A stretch of DNA of 64,000 nucleotides from Alviniconcha marisindica (GCA_018857735.1 JABMCL010000732.1:1316001-1380000); one strand, 5' to 3'. Shown: positions 10,961-22,600, numbered from the stretch's first letter. Numbers and translations are program-made. Notes: a model not told the origin generated them from the letters alone.

Positions 10961-11427
10961 AAGATGTTTCGATCATGTTTACCAGTATGTTTGGGCATTT
11001 CCACCGGCATAACTGTTCGGGCGATCCGATTCGTGTGTTCGATGTAACCTCTTTGTGTAAAAATAAAAGCGAACGAGTGGAAGATAGTCCGACGAAAAAC
11101 AACAACACTTTTGGTTCCTCTGGCGTTTGACGTCACAAGGGTATGACAGCGGAGTTCATCACGCATGCTGTGGCCCTGGAACCGACATACGCAATGATTC
11201 AGCTGTAACAATAACATTGTCAGTTTGTTCAGTATCGCCAGGACAGAGATAGCTCCGACCACACAGTGGTGTTCATGCGACAAATCTGTAGATAGACCCG
11301 AAGTGTTAATGTGTTGCCAGAAGTGAGTAAAGTAACTGTGTTTATTATGCCCAGTCAACCAGGACGGTTATATGAGGGCGAAGCCATCAGAGGTTAGAAA
11401 GTTTCTTTCTCCCTAAATGTCAGCCCG
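10961..11427. other. Unassigned
   Basis: No recognisable repeat or gene. A 185-residue minus-strand frame (11358-10801) runs into the tandem array and resembles no known protein. Confidence 0.35.
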
Positions 11428-12175
11428 ACATGAGGGCAGTATAATAATAACTTAAAATGTACATTTATCATGCGCTTATCAACGCCCTGAGCGCTCACAT
11501 GATACATATTAATCTAAATATGATATTCTATACACATGTAGAGCACAGTCCTACCAAAACAATTTACATAAAGCATTATACGGAAAAACAAACAAACACG
11601 CAACACACACACGCATCCACACACAGTGACTGTAGCAGAAACTGGGTACTGACATTAGTTGGGATGAAAATACTGTGAGAAGAGGAAGGTTTTCAGCTTG
11701 GCTTTAAAAGATGAAAGGGTTGAGCAGTGTCTATGGTCTTGTGGGAGTGAATTCCAAATGTGGGGTCCAAAGCAAGAGAAGGTGCGAAAGCCAGGAGTCT
11801 TGCGTTTGTATTGTTGCATTTTCAGCATGGGGTGTCAGAAGAAGAGCGTAGTGTACGAGACGGAGTGTAGACATGTAGCAGTTCAGAGATAAGCAGGACC
11901 AGAACCATTTATAGCACTGAAACACGTACAACCGACTTTATACTTAATACGTTCTGAAATGGGAAGCCAGTGCAGTTTTTCCAGAGAGGTGTTCAGTGGT
12001 GGTGACGGGGCGCCAAGAGAACGAGTCTTGCGGCAAAGTTTAGAATTTTCTGGAGAGGTTGGATGACAAAGTTATGTGTACCCACGAGGAGACAGTTGCA
12101 GTAGTCAAGCCGTGAGAGGATTAGGAAGTAACAAATATGGCCCATTCGCATCGAAAAAGACCCGCCTACAGACAA
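11428..12175 (-). mobile_element. 5'-truncated LINE 3' end (CR1/L2-like)
   Basis: Minus-strand translation gives SRLDYCNCLLVGTHN (near 12100) and, after a frameshift near 12000, LEKLHWLPISERIKYKVGC. These are the usual C-terminal motifs of CR1/L2-clade reverse transcriptases ('SRLDYCNSLL', 'LHWLPI..RI.YK'). The 3' UTR runs to about 11428 and ends in ATT/AAT repeats. The same 3' end recurs at 41283-41666. Frameshifts show it is inactive. Confidence 0.8.
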
Positions 12176-12397
12176 AAATGAGGCGGTGCGAGACCACGTG
12201 GTTGACAGATTTACCGGCCTTAGTTTTCTTTGCCCTACCAGCTATCGCTTCAGTAAATACAGAGAGTAGTTTTCTGTGTTGTTTGTCGGACAACAAACCT
12301 GAGAGCTACTTACTGCTACAGTACCGTGTACAACGATCGAGAGGTCACACGTGTTGACCAGGAAGATGCCATTTATACCTCCGTACTAGACTCTGAG
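12176..12397. other. Unassigned
   Basis: Nothing recognised. A 63-residue minus-strand frame (12296-12105) has no LINE motif. Confidence 0.3.
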
Positions 12398-12680
12398 CCG
12401 GCATGGCCTAGCGGCCAGACGATAGGCTGGTAAGCAGAAGGACCTCGGTTCGATTCCGCTTCGGATATCCTCTCTCTTCAAAAGTTGTGGTCTGTGGACA
12501 CTGTCTTGTGACTTTGTCCCTCAGAATTAATAAAACAGCCAGCGCACAACTGCCAGAGCTTCTTCATCTTCAAAAGTTGCTTTACGTCCACAGAGACCAT
12601 AAGCACTGTTAGGGACGGGCAGCGCAGGACGGCCATCTCGACTTTCTCACAGCTTCTGAGTTCTGACTGAGTTCCGACAG
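12398..12680 (+). repeat. Chimeric SINE: S2 head with S3-like 3' part
   Basis: It starts with the S2 tRNA-like head (CCGGCATGGCCTAGCGG, B box GGTTCGATTCC) and S2 body to about 12540. It then switches to S3-type text (TTTACGTCCACAGAGACCAT, GGACGGCCATCTCGACTTTC). It could be recombination, template switching, or one SINE inserted in another. Confidence 0.6.
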
Positions 12681-12875
12681 TCACTATCCTTATGAAGAAG
12701 ATACGTGCCCGTGAAAAGCCAGGTAAGTTTTGCTCTTGACTCAGGAAGCCGACTGCTTTACAACAAAGTGCAGGTATCGCTTACTGTTAATGGCATCGTT
12801 TAGGAAACGTGACGCCCTTAGATTTTCGTAACATTTTCTGTTAAGCCACGGAAGCACTTTGTTTATCGATGACAA
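12681..12875. other. Unassigned LINE 5' flank
   Basis: No feature is recognised. It may contain 5' LINE sequence preceding the ATG at 12876. Confidence 0.3.
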
Positions 12876-14195
12876 ATGATTCAAAAAGCCAGTGACATTC
12901 ATGAAATGATCCTCGATGACGGCATTGACATTCTGCTAATGACAGAGACATGGTTATATGCACAGGGCGACGAAGCTTGTATTGCTGAAATGACGCCTCG
13001 AGGTTATGTGCTACGATCGTTCCATCGAACAGGTTCGACGGGCGGAGGTATTGCCTTCATTGTTCGGGACGCTTTCTGTGACTGTACATCTTTGAAACGC
13101 CTGTCCTTTCAGTCTTTCAAGGCTGTCGAGCTTCATATCTCCGGCAGAAACGTGTCCGTATCGGTTGTGTGCCTGTACAGACCCCCTCCCAGCAGGAAGA
13201 ACAAACTCTCCAATCAGTTGTTTTTCCAGGAACTCCCCGTGTTTCTCACACAGTTTGCAGGTTCCCACAGTGATCTAGTACTGCTCGGCGATTTTAACTT
13301 TCATTACGATGACTGCGCTGATACCCAGGTGAATCGCATCAAGACTGTGCCCAGTGACCACGGTTTGACACAGCTCGTTGACGTTCCTACACATAGGTGC
13401 GGCCACACATTTGACTGGGCTGTAGTTCGCTCAGACGTGAGTTCTCTTGTGCTTGAGAGAGTGGACGACATGCCCGGCCTCTCCGACCACAGGAGCCTCC
13501 TATGTCAGATGACGATCACGGTACCAAGCAAATCAAAGCGTACTGTCGCATCTCGAAACACCAAGGCTGTGTCTCTTCCTGATTTCCAGGCGGACGTCAA
13601 GTGTTTCGCAGAATGCTACAGTCAGCGTCCTGACAGAGACCTTGTGGATAGCTACAGTGCTGGTCTCCGTGCAGTCATGGATCGTCACGCCCCTCTTGAG
13701 ACCCGCTGCGTCAGCCACCGACGCTCAGCCCCGTGGTTGACTGATGAGATCAGAGAGGCACCTAGAAGAAGACGACAGGCAGAGCGTCGCTGGAAGTCAA
13801 CTCGCCTGACTGTCCACAGGGGAATCTTCGTCAAGGAACGGGCCACAGTGAAGAGATGCACACGGGACGCCAGGAAGCTTCACTACAGCAGCAAGATAGA
13901 CATCTGCTCTACCACTAAGCAGCTTTTTGCTGTGTCTGACGAACTGTTCGGCAAAGCAAAGACTACCTCTCTACCATCGAACATTCCCATTGCAGACCTG
14001 CCACAGCGTTTTTGTGACTTTTTCGTGACCTCTGCCGCACTACGTTTCTTGCACTGAGGAAAATCGCCTCTATCCGTCCGTTCCTCTCTAACAGTTCCAC
14101 AGAAAAGCTCGCTGCCGGCCGACCTGGGAGCTTCTCCCTCCCTCCCAACTTTCAAAGCTAACCTAAAAACGCATCTCTTCCGCCAAGCCTTCTGA
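12876..14195 (+). mobile_element. LINE with intact-looking endonuclease domain, internally deleted
   Basis: A 393-codon frame (12876-14057) encodes an AP-endonuclease-like domain: LLMTETWL (residues ~20-27), LVLLGDFNFHYDD (~138-150), SDHGLTQLV and GLSDHRSLL (~204-212, the catalytic Asp-His pair). A basic linker follows, with LFGKAKTTSLPSNIP and LPQRFCDFFV, which normally leads into the reverse transcriptase. Instead the text jumps near 14036 to LALRKIASIRPFLSNSSTEK (shifted frame) and then near 14115 to LPTFKANLKTHLFRQAF and a stop (14195), which are C-terminal LINE motifs. The reverse-transcriptase core is therefore deleted. The clade is CR1/L2-like by wording. Its endonuclease frame is better preserved than most other mobile-element coding here. 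Confidence 0.85.
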
Positions 14196-14718
14196 TTGAT
14201 TTGTACATGCCAACCGCTACCTGTTTCATATTCGTGTGTGTGTGTGAGTTTGAGCGGGGGAGGGGGGGGGGGGAGGGAGAAGTTCATATGCATCAGACCC
14301 AGAGAAAATTGGATTAGGCTACCGGCTGAGACGACAGTGTGTGTTGGAAGGGGGGGGGGGGGGGGGTAATTGTACTACTCAGTACTGAGCCCACAGCCTC
14401 ACTACTGAGCCCATAGCCTACACAGGTAGGCTAAACTTTAACTTGAAAGCCGATGACATCATCGGTGACACTTTTGACTTGATGTTGACTCTTTTTCTCG
14501 CTCATTTTCCTTGCATCTTTTGCTAACTAAACCACTTGGAAGCGGGTGGAAAATCAGCGACAATACAGTCAGTCTCACTGAGTGTCTCTCTGAAAGGTTT
14601 ATCGGGAAAAGATTAGTGAGGGTTATCAATCTGTTCTTGTTACAAACAAGATGGGGTTTATCAGACAGATATGGATCCATCTGAGCCAAGTCTAGGAAGC
14701 GTGTATATGCTTGAATTA

Positions 14719-14721
<3 letters not shown>
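14196..14721. other. LINE 3' flank and unassigned DNA
   Basis: (GT)n at about 14235-14247 and G-runs (17 G at 14350-14366) are followed by unrecognised sequence. Confidence 0.4.
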
Positions 14722-14797
<76 letters not shown>

Positions 14798-14828
14798 CTT
14801 TCTCTCTCTGTCTCTGTCTCTCTCTCTC
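14722..14828. repeat. (CT)n microsatellite
   Basis: Nearly uninterrupted CT for about 70 bp, then CTGT and CTTT variants. Confidence 0.95.
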
Positions 14829-15340
14829 GATGTCAGATATTATTCACATTTTTTGAGTCGGCGGGGAAAGAACGTACATGCTCCAAGGGTTGGGGCAAAG
14901 TGGAAAGACTTCTGTTTTGTTATGTACCATGCCTTTTTTGTTGTTGATCTTTGGCCTTGTACTGGTAAATACCCTTTCAACGATGATACACCGAAGCGTT
15001 AAGATGTCGGGTGACATGAATGCGGCGATATTGTTGATGTTGGACCGACGCAGATATATTCGGACATTTTAAAGCCGACTTCTTGTTTCTCGTGGAAATT
15101 CTCAGTTATATATATATATACACACAACCATATTAATTATGATTATTACAATGCCGTCAACATTAAGGACAGTAATATTTTTCGCGGTGCAGGCATTTCA
15201 TGAAAAGCCTAATTTGAAAAAAAATCACGAATTTTCGTTATATTTTCGGTTTTTCGTAAAATGAGTGCTTAATGGTTTTCTGATTACAATAAATCGATTG
15301 ATTGACTCTCTCTCTCTCCCCCTTACACACACACACTTAC
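14829..15340. other. Unassigned; start of the pseudo-exon's downstream intron
   Basis: No recognised gene. A GTAAGT donor for the adjacent FMO-like exon (minus) lies at 15340-15335, followed on that strand by a short GT run and a GA run. Confidence 0.35.
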
Positions 15341-15543
15341 TAGAGGTTTTTGTACATGCTGGAGTGAACGGGCAAGCCACCGTGCTGGTTGGTGCCTATC
15401 CTTTCCGTGTACATCCAGGTGCCCCCGACCACCGCGACCTGCTCAAAGGCCTTGACGGAGAAGAGGGGCTGACGCTTGGACAGGTGTCGCACGGCATACA
15501 GCCCCGCCGCTCCCACTGCTACCACCGCCACTCGGATCGACAT
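15341..15543 (-). pseudogene. Decayed second copy of FMO exon 1
   Basis: By eye about 90% identical to FMO exon 1 at 39623-39822, with one extra codon (203 versus 200 bp), the same ATG context and the same GTAAGT donor. The FAD dinucleotide-binding motif is damaged: GAGAAG is AVGAAG here, and GPGVGGTW is VAVVGGTW. The last two bases before the donor are TA instead of AA, so joining to a phase-matched exon that starts with G would create TAG. It lies 3.5 kb downstream of the FMO stop codon in the same orientation, indicating a head-to-tail duplication. No later exons are seen in the remaining 15.3 kb; they could be absent or beyond the window, since the first intron of the intact gene is 13.4 kb. 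Confidence 0.85.
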
Positions 15544-15662
15544 TCTCACCGCTGCTCAACACGATCTGACTCCATACAAAATCAGACTGGTCAGTTTATC
15601 CCCTCGTCTGCTTACCTTTCCATTAATTTAATTGTTGCGTTTTTCTGTTTTGTTTTTTGGTT

Positions 15663-15663
<1 letters not shown>

Positions 15664-15722
<59 letters not shown>
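15664..15722. repeat. (CT)n microsatellite
   Basis: A pure CT run of about 57 bp, 120 bp upstream (in minus orientation) of the pseudo-exon's ATG. Confidence 0.95.
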
Positions 15723-15725
<3 letters not shown>

Positions 15726-16095
15726 CTCAAGTTGCGGTTCTTAGTATTTCCTTTTCGTTCATTGTTCGGACAATGAAAGGGCTTGCTCTTCCTTTCGTCT
15801 CTTTTTAGGCGTCTGTTTTTCTGTTATCGTTAAACGATAAAGAGTGAAAATGTTACTTCGATGATAACATTCAAAATAAATGACTTGTAATCTGTTACCA
15901 ATACAATTATTGTACTTTCGTCTACACTCTGAAGTCTCAAAAGAACTGCCGGAAGTAACTCTTGAACCAATAGACATTGCGGATCGGAATCCGATTATGC
16001 GAGTGAGGCATCTGTTTTTCGAACTCGGCGGATCTTATTGTGGACAAGCGTCTGGATCGTTGTGAAAACGTGAGCGTCAAAATGAAGCACAGGCA
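15723..16095. other. Unassigned
   Basis: Nothing recognised beyond short overlapping frames. Confidence 0.3.
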
Positions 16096-16433
16096 TATAG
16101 CGCTATTCTCTGCTCCCAAGCAGATTCACTGCGCTCTTGTCGATGCGATTGTAAATGAGTGTAGCTTTTCATAGCACGTTTTGAATACTCACCGAAGTGG
16201 TGTACTTACAGCACTTACAGCGCTGTTCGGTTGTTACATGCTGGTGCCACGTGAAACTGCTGCCGTCTCGGCGCATACTGTGTACACTATACAACCATGC
16301 ACCATGTCATGTCACTTCATGGAAAACCACATACGTGTTTAGCTGTAACCTGCCAACTGCACTTTCGGCAGAATGACCAGCATCTTTTACGTGCTACTGC
16401 GGTAACACGGAGGTGGAACAGACCGAAATAATT
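16096..16433 (-). repeat. SINE family S1 copy, head missing
   Basis: Minus-strand text matches the S1 body (GTTACCGCAGTAGCACG, CAGTTGGCAGGTTACAGC) and 3' end (AGCGCTATAT at 16103-16096). The tRNA-like head is absent, as in a 5'-truncated retroposed copy. Confidence 0.75.
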
Positions 16434-17382
16434 ATGAGCGTCATAGACCGTGGCCGTTGTGCACAGGAACCCTGTGCTTTGGGTGGGAACTGACGAGACG
16501 TGCTTGAGGGTAATAAGACTCGGCGCTATGTTCACTTCTGTAGTGAGCGAGACAGACTGAGACACTAGTCTGAGCACAAGTTATGTTTAGTCAGTGTCTC
16601 GTACACAGTTTCGTGTAAGAAAATAAACAGATCAGCATCTAAAGGAGTAATGATCATTAAGTAAAATTAAGTCGTTCTTTTTGTCCAAACCACAATGCAC
16701 ATTTATATGAACACTGGTAATCAATTTTAGACTGCATGGTTAGTTCACTATCAATTATGTCTGTAAATGTAGACTGATTGTGGTGCGCCCAAACGAAAGT
16801 AAATCGTATCGCCAAACCCAGACTGTCACACTGTTAGTGTCTAGTTGATCAGTATTTAGTTTCGTGGAAACGTTCCACATCTAGATTTATCGGCACATAA
16901 ATGTATCGGGTGCGGGTGATGTGTCACTCTCGAAAATCACACACACACACACATACACGCACAACAACCGCAAACAAGCACACCCACACCCACACGCGCG
17001 TGCGCACGAGCACACACAAACCTTGAATGAAGCACACCATAATCAATACGGACAGCCGAGATTTAAAGTAGTTTATTAGAATCATAAAAAAATATTTTAA
17101 AAAGGAAACAATTTCGCTGAATCCAAACCACAACACACGATGGTATTAATGCCATTGTTTTTGCGCTGCCCAGCAAAATCAACCCCAAAGATCAGGTGGG
17201 GGGGGGGGGGGGGGGGGGGGTGTTGGCTCTGCTTGTGCCGGGTATTCTGTTTTTAAGGGCGTTTTTTAACACGTTTCTAGGTGTTTAATTGGTTATGATG
17301 GCGGCAAAAGCAGCCTCCTTCACACCAGTGTAATTTAAAGGAGACACTGACGAAGCGAAGGCACAAGTTAGCCTGAAGACGT
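16434..17382. other. Unassigned, with CA-rich patch and G-run
   Basis: No gene is recognised. A CA-rich stretch lies at 16938-17017, and 23 consecutive G at 17198-17220. Confidence 0.35.
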
Positions 17383-17395
17383 AGAGAATGTGTAG

Positions 17396-17683
17396 CGGTA
17401 AGGCTTTAGGCTGGTAAGCAGAAGGACCTCGGTTCGAACCTGCTTCGGCTCTCCTTTCTCTTCAAAAGTTGTGGTCTGTGGACACTGTCTTGTGACTTTG
17501 TCCCTCACAATTATGAAACATTAAAATGGCTCTCATCGCTGCCCACCTCAACGCAGGAGCCATTCTGGTGGTGACAGTGTAGCGATAGGTATATAATCTC
17601 CCTCGCCCCCCACCTCCATACCCCCTTCCCCCCGTCCATAATGAGCGTTATGGTTTCTGTGGACGTTAAGCATCATGTTTACT
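17396..17683 (+). repeat. SINE family S2 copy with 13-bp TSD
   Basis: It begins within the tRNA-like head (CGGTAAGGC), has the B box GGTTCGAACC, the S2 body and the 3' end TTATGGTTTCTGTGGACGTT. AGAGAATGTGTAG occurs immediately before (17383-17395) and after (17684-17696), a perfect target-site duplication. This suggests a fairly young insertion. Confidence 0.9.
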
Positions 17684-17696
17684 AGAGAATGTGTAG

Positions 17697-18219
17697 ACAT
17701 TTCCATCTGCAAGCTTTATTTGGTTGTTCTATCAACATTGCTCAAAGGAAATGTGCATTTGCTTCTAATTTAGCTTCAAATTAATATATTAGTATCCGTA
17801 CTCAATATTAGTATTCAGTATATTATAAAGCCACGTTGGTTCGCTCTTTACCAAGGAAAAGCAGAAAACGGGGTTCGTGACGTTTTTGATACTTTTGCAA
17901 CACCTGCCACATCGTTCATGACGTCACAGATATAGACTGCTGGGCACAAAATGGCAGCACTTACGGTCGTGGTTTCGCGATTTTCAAGCGTTGATTTTTT
18001 TCAAGTCGGCTGAAAAAGTGCTGTGTGTATTTCATTCTAATTCCATCTCTGTCGACATGGCCTAACGTGCTTCTTCGCTTCGTTCCTGTTTCGGTGTGTT
18101 TCACCCGCATTTGCTTTTAATGTCAGTTTTTCGACCGAAAAACACGTTCTTAAATGTGGTGTTACGTAATAACGCCAACAGTTTAAAAACAAGAACAACA
18201 TCTTTCTCGCTTTTTTCTG

Positions 18220-18268
<49 letters not shown>

Positions 18269-19040
18269 CTTTTTATATTTATTTCTCTGCTCTTCTCGGA
18301 ATGGTGAACGTCTAACAGCAAAATACCAGTTGAATTTTGGACGCCAGGTGAGAGGCAAGGTGAGGACCGATCGGAATTTCTGATGTTCTTTGAACTAGTC
18401 AGTTTCGAGACAGCAGAGGTTAACGAGAGAGGAGGGGAGGGGGGTGCAGAGAGTATATATGATAACATTTGGGGGGTACGACGACGCAGACTGATGCGTA
18501 CATCAGCTTTTTTTGCAAAATCTTGATGTCATACCACAAGCACGTAATGCAATAACCAATGGAACTGGAAGTGTCAAAAAAAGAGAGGCGGAAAGGGAGG
18601 GGTGGGAGGGGGAGAAAGGAGTGGGTAAGAGGATGGAGAAGAACCAGTGACATGTTGGCATAATGGAGAGCAGACATTGTTACCGTTTGCGAAATTTACA
18701 CCGGGCGTTCATCGACTGTCTCTGCTTCTACGAAGTCATGTTTGGTTGATTTTGAATAATAAAATCAATATAACTGATCAGGATCAAACTGGCGACACAG
18801 TAGAACTGAGGTGTCTAGCTGCTAGAGGAAAATGTACACATATCCGTGAAGAAAAAATCAAGTTTTTAATTAAAAACCTAATTGAAAACATCAGTGCTCA
18901 TTTGATACAACGCATTCGTGATCGTCATACACCGGTTGGCTATGTTCATTTCCATGCAAGTGCACGTGATACTGGCTGATTGCCCCTTCGTGGGACACCA
19001 AATCTATCTCGACCAGATCGCGTCACTCGACCGGATCCTG
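17697..19040. other. FMO 3' flank / possible 3' UTR
   Basis: On the minus strand, 170 nt after the FMO stop, ATTAAA at 18870-18865 is a candidate poly(A) signal; an AATAAA lies further out near 18288. A (GA)n run occupies 18222-18266. No other gene is recognised. Confidence 0.35.
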
Positions 19041-19646
19041 TCACTCGTAGTCGGCCAGAGCGTAGTTGTTTTTCTTGTAACCCATCAGGTCCTTGATGCG
19101 GGTGGCGTGGATGGAGTCGAAGAGGGTGCGCACGGCCTTGGAGATGGGCTGGCAGCCTGCCAACTTTGCCACCTCGTCGCTGTACTCCCACTGGCGCTGG
19201 CCCATGTAGTGGGCGTAGCGGTGGGGCAGTCCCTCGGCCAGTCGACGCTGGTAGTCGCGCTCCGTGTCCGCGTCCATCTCCTCCTTGGGGGGCAGGCGCA
19301 GTGAGCCGTCCAGGACGGACATGGCGAACTGCAGCTGCACGTTGAACTGCTGGAAGGGGCAGATGATCTTGGTGATGCCAATGAAGGAGAGGGTGGGAAA
19401 CTCGGTGTGCACGATGTGCTTGTACAGCGGGGTGATGCGCTCATCCTCGATGTGCACGTTGCAACCGGGGGTGAGGAATGGGAAGTCGAACTGGTAGCCC
19501 GTGCATAGCAGAAGACAGTCCGGGGTCAGGACCTGCCCGTCTTTCAGGGTCACCGTCTGGCCGTCGATGCTGTCGATGCCCTGCTTCTGGTGCACGTTGG
19601 GTGGCAGAACGGACTCGATGCGTGGCTTGTTGTGGCACAGGTATAC
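19041..19646 (-). CDS. FMO exon 5 (last coding exon)
   Basis: Acceptor CTCCTGTAG at 19655-19647; the reading starts [16 protein letters not shown] and ends [13 protein letters not shown] (TGA at 19043-19041). It has the CTGY motif and a C-terminal FMO block ([17 protein letters not shown]). The exon is distinctly GC-rich compared with its AT-rich surroundings. Plus-strand frames over it (such as 18918-19304) are shadows. Confidence 0.93.
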   Translation of the reverse strand, partial: VYLCHNKPRIESVLPPNVHQKQGIDSIDGQTVTLKDGQVLTPDCLLLCTGYQFDFPFLTPGCNVHIEDERITPLYKHIVHTEFPTLSFIGITKIICPFQQFNVQLQFAMSVLDGSLRLPPKEEMDADTERDYQRRLAEGLPHRYAHYMGQRQWEYSDEVAKLAGCQPISKAVRTLFDSIHATRIKDLMGYKKNNYALADYE

Positions 19647-22600
19647 CTACAGGAGTGAGATAACCAAACAGTGGCTATGAGTGGCTTGTTGTGGCTCAAG
19701 GAAGTCTACACCTGCAGGAGTTAGACAACCAAAAGCAGGGGCTTTATGAGTAGGTTGTTGTGGCACAGATACGCCTACAGGAGTGAGACAACTAAACAGC
19801 AGGGGCTCTATGACAGTATGAGTGGCTTGCGGCATTTAGGTAAGCGTAAACAGAATTAACAGTTCATACCATTTTAATGACCTGGCCATACCTCAAGGTT
19901 AGAGCAGCGTCAAATCTGTTTTAACTAAAACAATGTACGTTCTTGTTCGATCAGGATGAATTTGTGTATGACTGTTAATGACTAGATCAAAAATGGACCA
20001 CTATTTCTCACTTCCGTATGTAGTTCAAGGAAGATAAGTGACATTTATGCTGATTTAACAAAAATCTTAACGTTAGCTTTTGCTCGGACACTATTTTAGC
20101 AAGGTCTTTTAAATTGCATAATTAGTATCTCGGTTGGGCTATACCGATTTGTACTAGATTTGATGGCCTTGGCCTTGCTTCAGTGCCACTGGTGTTTTGG
20201 AAACACAACGGCAAATTGTGTTTTTGTGATTCTTTCCCACCGTTGTTGTCCACACATTAAAAAGATTATGTGTTCTTTGTGTGATTTTCGAGTGCATTTA
20301 AAGGCTGCAACATGTTCCCTTGTTTTGTTTTTCTCTCCTTTTTTTTCTCTCTCTCCATTTTTTGCATTTAATGTGAGTCGTCTGAGCGCTCGCTCTGACT
20401 GATTTTTGACTGCAAGTGAATGGGCCTGCGGAACTTCATTTCTTTCAGGTAAAATCGAACAGTTCGACGGTTCGAGCGGACACTTGAAAGGCCCCAAGTC
20501 ATGCTAATCGTTTCTTCTCAACAGCATTGGGGTTTCTGAAATAAAGAAGGGAGCCTCTGAACTGACCTATCACCTTTTGCGCTTTGCAAGTTGTAAGCTG
20601 TGCGATGACTGTTACAGTTGATGTGGACCACAGCGTTTTTCAGATGGACCACAGCGTTTTTTCGGGTGATCACAGCGTTTTCTCGGAAGTGTGTTGTCAA
20701 CATGGCTCGGTCCATTACTGCCGGGCGGTCTTCAGGCAGTCGCGTCGGCCATTTGAATGCGTGTGGCAACTTGTTTGCATGTTTTGTTTTCGTAGATGTG
20801 ACCCACATATGGTCAAGAGAAACAAATGTGACCTTCATAGGCATCAGATGAATATTCTGCGTTCTCCGAAATTGAGATATATTCTGTCACTTCGTTCGCA
20901 TTAATAAAAATGGGACCCAAGAGCATCCTCTCGCTGAGCAAACAGTGATACAACTTTGGACTTCGGGAACTCAAAACCAGCATCACAAGTTCACCAACGC
21001 GTTATTTGTAATTTTGAATGCCCAGAGAGTGAAGCTCGCATGTTCACGAAAGTTGATACCGCTAACTCTTGCGCCTTCACGAGTGCGGATCAGCAGGTCC
21101 GCAGACACCTCACTACCTACCTGGTTGGCGTAGGCGGAGATGTCAATGGAGATGTCCATGCCCGAGGCAGCCGCGCCCAGACACAAAACAGTCTTGCCCC
21201 GGAAATTTTCAGGGTGCCTGTAGTCGTGGCTATGCATTATCTCCCTTGGAAATGTCTCCAGGCCCGGAATCTTGGGAATCAGCGGGGTGGAGTAGTGTCT
21301 GTGGACATAGCGACGGGCTGGATCAGACCAGAGAGAGAGAGAGAGAGAGAGTGGTGGTGGGGGGGGGGGGGGGGGGGTGAGAGAGATATAAAGAGAGAGA
21401 ATTAATTTTAAAAGATTGTTGAGTAGTCGATTTACAGTTCTGAAAAATAATTCACATTTTCAATCCGAACGCAGATGCTCCACTTCCAGCTAGATCAGAT
21501 CTCACTGATAGAAAAACAAATTGCGTTTTATATCTTTTAATCCCTTACGTTTCAGCCATGTATACTTCTGACAACGAATAGAATCTGAAAAACAAACCCC
21601 AGCCAAACTTAGAAGAAAGGCAAGAAGAGGACCGAAAACACAACACAGTACTACTCCCCACTTCACCAAGTTCACAAAGGCTCTGCAACTACATAGAGAC
21701 ATTTACGATTTGGGCGAACAGCAGTCTGTTCCCGTTTGTGGAGCTCCCATTTACCACAGACCACACCATCCTCCTTGCAATGCACATATAATTATGGGGC
21801 ACAGTAACATGGAGCTGAAATTATCAAATTAGTAAACACGGCTCCTTGTATTGCTGATCACCGTGAGTATGTGGTGATTGTGCTAAAACACCCCTTAAAG
21901 GAACAAAACTGAAAACCAGAATTAGTTGCATTATTCGAAAAGAAAAACGGAAAAAACAACGCTCGAAACAAACAGAGCATACCGTGCAGGTCCCGTGGCA
22001 AAAACACACTTACTATCTGTCTAACCTAAGAAACGTGGTCATGCAACTGAACAAATGTAGTTCATTGTAATATCGGTGTAAATGTCCAACAGCAACAGCT
22101 AAAGGAACCAACAATGCATTCTCTTCGTGTTGCATATTGATAACAAAACGTGTACAAATCGACTTACTTGTTACGCTTGCCCAGTCAAACAATATCCAAA
22201 AGCCTGAAACGCTTTATATTTAAACATAAAACAAATCAACACATTATACACGTACTGTCTTGTTTGCAAAACACCATTTCTCTACTGACAAGAGTTTTCG
22301 GTGGTCCAACTCTTGTGTTTGGAAGATTACCTCACCTCACAAGCCCCAGTCTTCGAGACACCATTTTTGAAGGAACTATGGCAGAACACACGTGGAACTT
22401 ACCAGTCTTGTCTTTTCACGCCTTTAAAAGCTGCACTGACTCATCTTCACCTCTTTCTTACACATGGCTTCGGCACGTCTTGATCGTCTTGGTCTGCAGC
22501 TTTCGTAGGTTAGTGTAGCCTATAGCACTTTTCAGTGTTAGTCCTTCTGGCTACTGAATAAACAAACATCTTGTCTGTTTAGTCATCACTGTCAACAACA

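Noticed and set aside
10801..11358. 185-residue minus-strand ORF
   Set aside because: Its C-terminal part comes from a SINE-derived tandem array and the rest has no recognisable motif.
11698..11892. Plus-strand frame of 64 residues, also seen near 41573
   Set aside because: Antisense shadow of the LINE C-terminal region; its recurrence reflects the repeated LINE tail.
18918..19304. 128-residue plus-strand frame
   Set aside because: Antisense shadow of FMO exon 5, whose minus-strand reading has FMO motifs and splice sites.
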